Below are positions 16,102 to 23,863 of a DNA stretch of 64,000 nucleotides, piece by piece (within the stretch, counting starts at the first letter, position 1; every line of letters begins with the position of its first letter). Source of the stretch: Pikeienuella litoralis (GTDB lineage Bacteria; Pseudomonadota; Alphaproteobacteria; Rhodobacterales; Rhodobacteraceae); assembly GCF_037646705.1 (NCBI RefSeq), contig NZ_JBBHER010000007.1, positions 248,001 through 312,000 of the forward strand, read 5' to 3'. Position numbers and translations under genes: made by a program. The notes below the pieces were generated by a model that had not been told where the DNA came from, ran no database searches, and saw only the letters and a program-made list of their open reading frames with translations.

Positions 16102-16500
16102 ATGACCGACCAGACCTACACCATCGGCGAGCTGTGCGCCGAGTTCGGCGTGACCCCGCGAACCTTGCGTTTCTATGAGCAGCGGGAGCTGCTGAAGCCG
16201 ATCCGGGAGGGGCAGCGCCGCATTTTCACGCTCCGGGACCGCGCCCGGCTGAAGCTTATCCTGCGCGGCAAGCGCTTCGGCTTTTCACTGGAATCCATTC
16301 GGCAATGGCTTAACCTCTATGATCTCGGCGATGGCGGAGTCACGCAGATGACGACCTGGGTGAACAACGCGCGCGAGCAGATGGAAAGGCTCCGCGCGCA
16401 GCGCGACGAGCTGGAGGACGCGATGCGCGAACTGCAGGTTCTGATCGACGAGACTGAAACCGAACTGGCCGGACGCAGCGCCAGACACGCCGCCGAATGA
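16102..16500 (+). CDS. MerR family transcriptional regulator (acyl-CoA degradation)
   Basis: A 132-residue regulator: winged HTH (YTIGELCAEFGVTPRTLRFYEQRELLKP, start about residue 6) followed by a long coiled coil (about 85-125). It has no Cys metal site, so it belongs to the short MerR group that includes LiuR-type regulators of acyl-CoA catabolism. The ATG at 16102 leaves the HTH at the usual N-terminal position. An ACGT palindrome lies upstream, and the acyl-CoA dehydrogenase operon begins 33 bases downstream. Confidence 0.9.
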   Translation: MTDQTYTIGELCAEFGVTPRTLRFYEQRELLKPIREGQRRIFTLRDRARLKLILRGKRFGFSLESIRQWLNLYDLGDGGVTQMTTWVNNAREQMERLRAQRDELEDAMRELQVLIDETETELAGRSARHAAE

Positions 16501-16533
16501 ACCCTGAATGAACTCTGGGGGGGACCCGCCGCC

Positions 16534-18324
16534 ATGCCGACCTACACGCCGCCGACCAGCGATCATCTCTTCATTCTGCACGAGGTCCTGAAGGTTCAGG
16601 ATAACGCCGACATCGAAGGCTACGCCGAGTTGACGCCCGATCTCACCTCGCCGGTTCTGGAGGAGGCGGGAAAGCTCGGCGCGGAGGTTCTGGCGCCCCT
16701 GAACGCCGTCGGCGACCGCGGCTGCACTCTGGAGAACGGCGTGGTCCGAACGCCCGAGGGATTCAGCGCGGCGTTCGATCTCCTGCGGGAGGGCGGCTGG
16801 ACCTCGCTGGCGTGCGATCCGGATTTTGGCGGCCAGGGCCTGCCAGGCGTCCTTCATGCGGCGGCGGGCGAGTATCACTCCGCCGCCAACATGGCGTTCA
16901 TGATGTTCTCCGGCCTCACGCTCGGCGCTTACCGCGCGATCCAGACGCATGGAACCGATGCGCAGAAGAAGACCTATCTGACGAAGCTGGCGACCTGCGA
17001 ATGGACCGGAACCATGAACCTGACGGAGCCCCATTGCGGCACTGATCTCGGGTTGCTCCGCACCAGGGCGAGCCCGGAGAAGGACGGCTCCTACAAGATC
17101 TCCGGCCAGAAGATCTTCATCTCCTCCGGCGAGCATGATCTCGCCGACAATATCGTCCATCTGGTTCTGGCCCGCATCGCCGGCGCGCCGGAGGGCGTGA
17201 AGGGGATCTCGCTCTTCATCTGCCCGAAATTCTTGCCGAAAGAGGACGGGACGCCGGGCGAGCGAAACGGCGTCTCCTGCGGCCATCTCGAAGAGAAGAT
17301 GGGCATTCACGGAAATCCGACCTGCGTCATGAATTACGATGGCGCGACCGGATATCTTCTCGGAGAGGCGAACCGCGGGCTGCAGGCGATGTTCACGATG
17401 ATGAATCACGCCCGGCTCGATGTGGCGGGGCAAGGCGTCTTTCAGGCGGCCGCCGCCTACCAGGCCGCCGCCGCCTACGCCAAGGAGCGCCTTCAGGGCC
17501 GCGCCGTCACCGGAGCGGAGGCGCCGGATCAGCCGGCGGACCCGTTGATCGTTCATCCGGACGTGCGCCGGATGCTGCTCGACCAGAAGAGCTTCGTCGA
17601 GGGCGCGCGGGCCGCGCTCCTGATCGCGACGGAGATCAACGACGCGGTCCACCGTCACAAGGACGAGGCGAAGCGCGCCGAAGCGGATGCGCTGCTCAGC
17701 CTGCTGACCCCGGTCCTGAAAGGGTTCTGCACCGACAAGGGCTTCGAGATGACGGTCGCGGCCCAGCAGGTCTTCGGCGGCCATGGCTACATCCGCGAGA
17801 CCGGCGTGGAGCAATTCGTCCGCGACGCCCGGATCGCGATGATCTACGAGGGCGCGAACGGCGTCCAGGCGCTGGATCTCGTCGGCCGCAAGCTCGGGCT
17901 CAACGGCGGACAGGCGCTGATGGGCTTTTTCGAGACGATCAAGAATTTCGCCAAGGCGCACAAGGATGACGAAGACCTTGCGCGCGATTTTCTCGAACCG
18001 CTGAAGGCCGCGTCCAAGGATCTTCAGGCCGCCGCGATGTATTTCGTCGCTGAGGGGATGAAGAATCCGAACGCCGCGCTGGCCGGGTCCTCCGACTTCA
18101 TGCATCTCTTCGGCCATGTGATCATGGGCTGGGCGTGGGCGCGCATGGCGGTCGCGGCGCGGGCGGGCCTCGCCTCCGGCGCGGGGGACGCGGAATTCTA
18201 TGAGAACAAGATCCGCACCGGCCGGTATTACATGGCGCGGGCGCTGCCGGAGACGGGATTGCGGCTCGCGCGGATCAAATCCGGGGCGGCGCCGGTGATG
18301 GATCCGCCGGCGGCGGCGTTCTGA
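16534..18324 (+). CDS. Acyl-CoA dehydrogenase, large form with C-terminal Z domain
   Basis: A 596-residue flavoprotein of the long acyl-CoA dehydrogenase type (FadE5/DmdC-like): N-terminal helical domain, middle barrel with GTMNLTEPHCGTDLG (158-172) and SYKISGQKIFISSGEHD, C-terminal helical domain with catalytic E439 in IYEGANGVQALDL, then a roughly 130-residue extra domain with GYYMAR-like end. It oxidises an acyl-CoA and passes electrons to ETF. Acyl preference (long chain or methylthiopropionyl) is unclear. GGGGGGGA lies upstream. Confidence 0.93.
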   Translation: MPTYTPPTSDHLFILHEVLKVQDNADIEGYAELTPDLTSPVLEEAGKLGAEVLAPLNAVGDRGCTLENGVVRTPEGFSAAFDLLREGGWTSLACDPDFGGQGLPGVLHAAAGEYHSAANMAFMMFSGLTLGAYRAIQTHGTDAQKKTYLTKLATCEWTGTMNLTEPHCGTDLGLLRTRASPEKDGSYKISGQKIFISSGEHDLADNIVHLVLARIAGAPEGVKGISLFICPKFLPKEDGTPGERNGVSCGHLEEKMGIHGNPTCVMNYDGATGYLLGEANRGLQAMFTMMNHARLDVAGQGVFQAAAAYQAAAAYAKERLQGRAVTGAEAPDQPADPLIVHPDVRRMLLDQKSFVEGARAALLIATEINDAVHRHKDEAKRAEADALLSLLTPVLKGFCTDKGFEMTVAAQQVFGGHGYIRETGVEQFVRDARIAMIYEGANGVQALDLVGRKLGLNGGQALMGFFETIKNFAKAHKDDEDLARDFLEPLKAASKDLQAAAMYFVAEGMKNPNAALAGSSDFMHLFGHVIMGWAWARMAVAARAGLASGAGDAEFYENKIRTGRYYMARALPETGLRLARIKSGAAPVMDPPAAAF

Positions 18325-18475
18325 CCGGCCGGCGCGGCGTGAAAAACAGGCGCGGGCGATTGCGCTTCGCGGGCGTATCTGGAGAATTGCGGCGAAGCGG
18401 CGAACCAGGGGAGCCGCTCCAGCGAAAATAAGGGCGCGCCCGCTCCGGGCGCCGTGAAAAAGGAACCCGGCGGCG

Positions 18476-19630
18476 ATGCAATTCGAGAACCTGAAATCCG
18501 ACTGGATGAACGAAGACCATGTGATGTTTCAGGACGCCGCGACGCGGTTCCTGACGGAAAAATGGCTCCCGCGCGCCGAAGGCTGGCGCAAGGCCGGCAT
18601 CATGGAGCGCGAAATCTGGAACGAGGCCGGCGACAACGGGCTTCTCTGCGCGTCGATCCCCGAGGAATACGGCGGGGCCGGCGGCGATTTCGGCCATGAG
18701 GCGGTGCTCTCGCTGATCCAGAACCGCGTCAATCTCGCGTCGTGGGGCCAGTCGATCCACTCCGGCATCGTCGCGCATTACATTCTGAACTGCGGCACTG
18801 AAGAGCAGAAGAAGCGGTGGCTGCCGAAAATGGCCACCGGCGAGATCGTCGGCGCGCTGGCGATGACGGAACCCTCGGCCGGCTCCGACGTGCAGAGCAT
18901 CAAGACCCGCGCGGTGAAGGACGGCAACGGCTATCGGCTCTCGGGGCAGAAGACCTTCATCACCAGCGGCCAGCACGCGAACCTGATCCTCGTCGCCGCC
19001 AAGACCGACCCGAACGAGGGCGCGCGCGGCACGTCGCTCATCGCCGTCGAAACCGAGAATGCGGAGGGCTTCAGCCGCGGGCGCAATCTCGACAAGGTCG
19101 GGATGAAGGCGGCGGACACGTCCGAGCTTTTCTTCGACAATGTGCCGGTTCCGCCGGAGAATGTTCTTGGCGGCGAAGAGAACAAGGGCTTTTACCAGAT
19201 GATGGGCCAGCTTCCGCAGGAGCGGCTCCTGATCGCCTGCTGCGCCGTCGGCGCGATGGAGGGCGCGGTCCACAAGACCATCGCTTATTGCAAGGAGCGC
19301 GAAGCCTTCGGCCAGCCGATCATCGGCTTCCAGAACACCAAGTTCAAACTGGCCGAATGCAAGACCGGAACCGTCGTCGCGCGCGCATTCCTCGATCGAT
19401 GCATCGAGGCTCACCTGAAGGGGGAGCTTTCGGTCGAGACCGCGGCGATGGCGAAATACTGGACCACCGATCTGCAGAACCGCATCCTTGACGACTGCGT
19501 CCAGCTTCATGGCGGCTACGGCTTCATGATGGAGTACGACGTGGCGGAGATGTGGACCGACGCGCGCGTGCAGCGCATCTATGGCGGCACCAACGAGATC
19601 ATGAAAGAGTTGATCTCGCGCAAGCTTTGA
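18476..19630 (+). CDS. Acyl-CoA dehydrogenase, LCAD/IVD-type
   Basis: A 384-residue acyl-CoA dehydrogenase with ALAMTEPSAGSDVQ (127-140), YRLSGQKTFITSG and RIYGGTNEI. The residue at the usual catalytic Glu position is G370 (IYGG instead of IYEG). A Glu is instead present at 249 (QERLL) on helix G, the arrangement known from long-chain and isovaleryl-CoA dehydrogenases, so the enzyme is expected to be active. Its gene follows the larger dehydrogenase after 151 bases. Confidence 0.93.
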   Translation: MQFENLKSDWMNEDHVMFQDAATRFLTEKWLPRAEGWRKAGIMEREIWNEAGDNGLLCASIPEEYGGAGGDFGHEAVLSLIQNRVNLASWGQSIHSGIVAHYILNCGTEEQKKRWLPKMATGEIVGALAMTEPSAGSDVQSIKTRAVKDGNGYRLSGQKTFITSGQHANLILVAAKTDPNEGARGTSLIAVETENAEGFSRGRNLDKVGMKAADTSELFFDNVPVPPENVLGGEENKGFYQMMGQLPQERLLIACCAVGAMEGAVHKTIAYCKEREAFGQPIIGFQNTKFKLAECKTGTVVARAFLDRCIEAHLKGELSVETAAMAKYWTTDLQNRILDDCVQLHGGYGFMMEYDVAEMWTDARVQRIYGGTNEIMKELISRKL

Positions 19631-19694
19631 CGCGCCTGTCGCATGAAAGCCCGGCCGCGCGCCGGGCGCAGACCTGAACATGAGGGGACCGGGA

Positions 19695-20318
19695 ATGGCG
19701 ATGAAGCTCTACTGCTTCGGAGAAAGCGGCAACTGCTACAAGGCGGCGCTGCCGCTTGAGTTGTCGGGGCTGGCGTGGGAGCCGATCTTCGTCGACTTCT
19801 TCAAGGGCGCGACGCGGGCGCCGGAATACCGGGCCGAGATCAACGACATGGGCGAGGCGCCGGTGCTGGTCGACGGCGATGTGAAGCTCACCCAGTCCGG
19901 CGTGATTCAGGATTATATCTCGGAGCGGTCCGGAAAGTTTTGCGGCGAGACGCCCGAAGAGCGGCGCGACGTGCTGCGCTGGGTGCTCTGGGACAATCAC
20001 AAGATGTCCTCGATGACGGGGGTCGCGCGCTTTCTGATGAATTTCCTGCCTGAGGAGAAACGCTCGGCGGATGTCATCGCCTTCCTGCAGGGCCGTCTCA
20101 AGGGGGCCTACGCCACGCTCGACACGGCGCTGGCGACCCGCGGCTGGCTGGTCGGCGACAGGCCGACCAACGCCGATTTCTCCTGCTGCGGCTATCTCTT
20201 CTACCCGGAGCCTTTCGGGTTCGAGCGCAAGGACTGGCCGCATATCGACGCCTGGCTGAGCCGTATCGAGGCGCTGCCCGGCTGGAAACACCCCTATGAT
20301 CTGATGCCGCGCGAATAG
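19695..20318 (+). CDS. Glutathione S-transferase family protein
   Basis: A 207-residue GST with N-terminal thioredoxin fold (MKLYCFGESGNCYKAAL; E-A-P-V-L glutathione cis-Pro region near 56-60) and an all-helical C-terminal domain with the N-capping TNADFSCCG. The ATG at 19695 follows GAGGGGACCGGG; an ATG at 19680 lies before that site. It is embedded between acyl-CoA dehydrogenase and thiolase genes, suggesting a role linked to acyl-CoA or electrophile metabolism, but no substrate can be read. Confidence 0.87.
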   Translation: MAMKLYCFGESGNCYKAALPLELSGLAWEPIFVDFFKGATRAPEYRAEINDMGEAPVLVDGDVKLTQSGVIQDYISERSGKFCGETPEERRDVLRWVLWDNHKMSSMTGVARFLMNFLPEEKRSADVIAFLQGRLKGAYATLDTALATRGWLVGDRPTNADFSCCGYLFYPEPFGFERKDWPHIDAWLSRIEALPGWKHPYDLMPRE

Positions 20319-20346
20319 CGCGGCCATCCTCTTTGAAGGAGCCGCC

Positions 20347-21555
20347 ATGACCGACGCTTATATCTTCGACGCCGTCCGGAGCCCGAGAGGCAAGGGCAAG
20401 GGCGGCGCCCTTCACGAGGTCACCGCCGTTCGCCTCGCCGCGGAGACGCTGAACGAGTTGAAGGCGCGGACCAATCTCGACGACAGCCTCGTCGAGGACG
20501 TGATCTTCGGCTGCGTCACCGGGGTCGGCGAGCAGGGCGCGTGCCTCGCGCGCTCCGCCGTGCTTTACGCCGGCTGGAGCCATGAGGTTCCGGGGCTGCA
20601 CATCAACCGGTTCTGCGCGTCGGGCATGGAGGCGGTGAACCTCGCCGCCAATCAGGTGAAGGGCGGCGCGGGCGAGCTTTACGTCGCCGGCGGCGTCGAG
20701 ATGATGAGCCGGGTGCCGATGGGCTCCGACGGCGGCGCGCTGGCGGTCGATCCCTATCTGGCGATGAAGGCCTATTTCGCGCCGCAGGGCGTCTCCGCCG
20801 ACCTGATCGCGACGAAATACGGCTTTTCGCGCGAGGATGTGGACGCTTACGCGGTCGAGAGCCAGAAACGGGCGGCGAAGGCGCGGGCGGACGGCCGGTT
20901 CGCGAAATCGGTCTTCGCGGTGAAGGACCAGAACGGGCTCGTCATTCTCGATCAGGACGAGGCCATCCGGCCGGAGACGGACATGCAGGCGCTCGGCGCG
21001 CTGAGACCGTCTTTCAAGGATATGGGCGAGGTGATGCCCGGCTTCGACAAGGTGATGATGCTGCGCTACCCGGAGATCGAGCGGGTGAACCACGTTCATC
21101 ACGCCGGCAACTCCTCCGGCATCGTCGACGGGGCCGCCGCGGTTCTGGTCGGCTCGAAGGAGGCGGGCGAGAGGCTGGGTCTGAAACCGCGCGCGCGGAT
21201 CCGCGCGACGGCGCGGATCGGCTCGGAGCCGGCGATCATGCTGACCGGGCCGGTTCCGGTGACGGAGAAGATCCTGAAATCCTCCGGCATGGCGATCACG
21301 GATATCGATCTTTTCGAAGTGAACGAGGCCTTCGCCGCGGTGCCGCTTCTTTTCATGCGGCATTTCGGGCTGGATGATGGCGTGGTGAACGTGAACGGCG
21401 GCGCCATCGCCATGGGGCATCCGCTCGGCGCGACCGGCGCGATGCTCATCGGAACCGCGCTTGATGAGATGGAGCGCGCCGACAAGGCGACCGCGCTCGC
21501 CACGCTTTGCGTCGCGGGCGGCATGGGCGCCGCCACCATCATCGAGCGGGTGTAA
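20347..21555 (+). CDS. Acetyl-CoA C-acyltransferase (thiolase)
   Basis: A 402-residue thiolase catalysing the last step of beta-oxidation. Catalytic C90 is in NRFCASGM, H358 in AIAMGHPLGATG, and C388 in TLCVAGGMG; NEAFA is also present. It ends 11 bases before the fadJ-like start, so the two form the classical beta-oxidation pair. FadA is the likely role, though it could act as an acetoacetyl-CoA thiolase. Confidence 0.95.
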   Translation: MTDAYIFDAVRSPRGKGKGGALHEVTAVRLAAETLNELKARTNLDDSLVEDVIFGCVTGVGEQGACLARSAVLYAGWSHEVPGLHINRFCASGMEAVNLAANQVKGGAGELYVAGGVEMMSRVPMGSDGGALAVDPYLAMKAYFAPQGVSADLIATKYGFSREDVDAYAVESQKRAAKARADGRFAKSVFAVKDQNGLVILDQDEAIRPETDMQALGALRPSFKDMGEVMPGFDKVMMLRYPEIERVNHVHHAGNSSGIVDGAAAVLVGSKEAGERLGLKPRARIRATARIGSEPAIMLTGPVPVTEKILKSSGMAITDIDLFEVNEAFAAVPLLFMRHFGLDDGVVNVNGGAIAMGHPLGATGAMLIGTALDEMERADKATALATLCVAGGMGAATIIERV

Positions 21556-21566
21556 GGAGAGCGACC

Positions 21567-23777
21567 ATGGCCATTTTCAAATATGATGTGGATGCGGACG
21601 GCGTCGCCACCATCGCCTGGGACCTTCCCGGCGCGTCGATGAACGTGCTGACCGAAGCCGGGATCGAGGAGCTTGACGCGGCCTTCGACGCGGCGCTGGG
21701 CGATGACGCGGTGAAGGGGATCGTCCTCACGTCCGCCAAGGCCGATTTCGCCGGCGGCATGGATCTCAATCTGCTCGGCGAGGCCCGGGCCGCCGCCGAG
21801 GCGGCGGGGCGCGCGCCGGCGGAGGCGATCTTCGGGATGGTGATGCGGATTCATCGCCTCCTGCGAAAGATCGAACTGGCGGGGATGGACCTCAAGACGA
21901 AAAAGGGCGGCAAGCCGGTCGCCTGGGCGGCGCCGGGCACGGCGGCGGGGATCGGGCTTGAGCTCGGGCTCGCCTGCCATCGCCGGTTCGCCGCCGACAA
22001 TCCGAAGGCGAAGATCGGCCTGCCGGAGATTCAGGTCGGCGTCTTTCCGGGCGCCGGCGGCGCGACGCGGCTGTTCCGGATGCTTGGGCTGATGGCCGCC
22101 TCGCCCTTTCTCATCGAGGGAAAGATGATGGCGCCGAAGGCGGTGAAATCCGCCGGCGTGATCGACGAGGTCACCGCGCCGGACGCGCTTCTCGCCGAGG
22201 CGAAGGCCTGGGTCCTCGCCGCGAAACCGGCCGATCTCGTGAAGCCCTGGGATGCGAAGGGCTACAAGATGCCGGGCGGCGGCCCCTATCATCCGGCCGG
22301 GTACCCCCTCATGGCGGGCGGCGTCGCGATGATCCATGGCCGGACGCAGGGCGCGTATCCCGCGCCGAAGGCGCTGATCAGCGCGATCTACGAGGGCGCG
22401 CAGGTCGATTTCGACACCGCGCTTCGGATCGAGGCGCGGTGGATGACCAAAGTCATGCTCGACCCGACCTCGGCGGCGATGATCCGCTCGCTTTTCGTGA
22501 ACAAGCAGGCGCTGGAGAAAGGCGCGGTGCGCCCGAAAGGCGTGCCGGACATGAAGGTGAAGAAGCTCGGCGTGCTCGGCGCCGGGATGATGGGCGCCGG
22601 CATCGCCTATGTCTCGCTCCGCGCGGGGATCGACGTCGTGCTGATGGACCGCGATCAGGCGGCCGCCGACAAGGGCCGCGCCACGATCGAAGGGCTTCTG
22701 GACGACGACGTGAAGAAGAAGCGGCTGACTTTGGACGCGCGGGAGGAGATCCTCTCGCGCCTCGCGGCGACGCCGGATTACGCGGCGCTGGCGGGCGCCG
22801 ATCTGGTCGTCGAAGCGGTGTTCGAGGACGCCGGCGTCAAGGCGGAGGTCACGAAACTGGCCGAAGCCGAGATCCCTTCGAGCGCGATTTTCGCCACGAA
22901 TACGTCAACCCTGCCGATCACCGAACTGGCGAAGGCGAGCCGCGACGCCGCGCGCTTCATCGGCATCCATTTCTTCAGCCCGGTTCACCGGATGATGCTG
23001 GTCGAGATCATAAAGGGCGAGAAGACCGGCGACGAGGCCGTGGCGAAGGCGCTGGATTTCGTCCGCCAGCTCCGGAAGACGCCGATCGTCGTCAACGACG
23101 CGCGCTTTTTCTACGCCAATCGCTGCATCATTCCTTATGGCGGCGAGGCGGCGCGGATGGTCGCGGAGGGGATCGAACCCGCGCTGATCGAGAACGCGGC
23201 GAAGCAGCTCGGCTTCCCGCTCGGCCCGCTCCAGCTTGGCGACGAAACCTCGATCGATCTCGCCGAGAAGATCATGCGCGCGACCAAGGCGGCGATGGGC
23301 GCGGCCTATCCCGAGAATCCCGGCGATGACGTGGTGCAGATGCTGTTCGACGCCGGCCGGCTCGGCCGGAAGGCGAAGGCGGGCTATTACGACTATGACG
23401 AAGCCGGCAAACGCACCGGGCTCTGGCGCGGCGTGCAGGAGCGGTTTCCGCGCGCGGAGGTTCAGCCGGATGTGACCGAGGTCAAGCATCGGCTGATGCT
23501 CTCGCAGGCTCTGGAGGCGGTGAAGGCGTTGGAGGAAGGCGTGCTCGAGGATATCCGCGAGGGCGATGTCGGCGCGATTCTCGGCTGGGGGTTCGCGCCG
23601 TGGTCCGGCGGGCCGTTCTCCTGGATCGACATGCTTGGAGCCAAGGAGGTTGTTCGGATCTGCGACGCCCTCGCGCAAAAGCACGGGCCGCGGTTCAACG
23701 CGCCGAAGCTTCTGCGCGAAATCGCGGATCGGGGCGAGAGCTTCTATGGGCGCTTCGGCGCGGCGCAGGCCGCCTGA
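21567..23777 (+). CDS. fadJ: Bifunctional enoyl-CoA hydratase / 3-hydroxyacyl-CoA dehydrogenase
   Basis: A 736-residue trifunctional-type alpha subunit. Residues 1-190 are an enoyl-CoA hydratase domain with LTSAKADFAGGMDLN (oxyanion hole) and QVGVFPGAGGATRLFRM; residues from about 333 form the NAD-binding dehydrogenase domain (LGVLGAGMMGAGIAY), with HFFSPVHRMMLVEII containing the catalytic His, then two C-terminal 3HCDH domains. GGAGAGCGACC precedes the ATG at 21567. It works with the thiolase encoded just upstream. Confidence 0.95.
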   Translation: MAIFKYDVDADGVATIAWDLPGASMNVLTEAGIEELDAAFDAALGDDAVKGIVLTSAKADFAGGMDLNLLGEARAAAEAAGRAPAEAIFGMVMRIHRLLRKIELAGMDLKTKKGGKPVAWAAPGTAAGIGLELGLACHRRFAADNPKAKIGLPEIQVGVFPGAGGATRLFRMLGLMAASPFLIEGKMMAPKAVKSAGVIDEVTAPDALLAEAKAWVLAAKPADLVKPWDAKGYKMPGGGPYHPAGYPLMAGGVAMIHGRTQGAYPAPKALISAIYEGAQVDFDTALRIEARWMTKVMLDPTSAAMIRSLFVNKQALEKGAVRPKGVPDMKVKKLGVLGAGMMGAGIAYVSLRAGIDVVLMDRDQAAADKGRATIEGLLDDDVKKKRLTLDAREEILSRLAATPDYAALAGADLVVEAVFEDAGVKAEVTKLAEAEIPSSAIFATNTSTLPITELAKASRDAARFIGIHFFSPVHRMMLVEIIKGEKTGDEAVAKALDFVRQLRKTPIVVNDARFFYANRCIIPYGGEAARMVAEGIEPALIENAAKQLGFPLGPLQLGDETSIDLAEKIMRATKAAMGAAYPENPGDDVVQMLFDAGRLGRKAKAGYYDYDEAGKRTGLWRGVQERFPRAEVQPDVTEVKHRLMLSQALEAVKALEEGVLEDIREGDVGAILGWGFAPWSGGPFSWIDMLGAKEVVRICDALAQKHGPRFNAPKLLREIADRGESFYGRFGAAQAA

Positions 23778-23786
23778 ACATCGACC

Positions 23787-23815
23787 GCCCGCGCCGCGCT
23801 TGACGCGGCGCGGGC
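23787..23815 (+). terminator. 12-bp perfect hairpin after the beta-oxidation operon
   Basis: GCCCGCGCCGCG (23787-23798) and CGCGGCGCGGGC (23804-23815) pair perfectly around a five-base loop, nine bases past the fadJ stop. No T-run follows, so this is a terminator-like or RNA-stabilising hairpin. Confidence 0.6.
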
Positions 23816-23863
23816 TCCCATGGCAACCGGTCCCGGCCCTCAGCCCGGAGCTCTTGATCCAGA

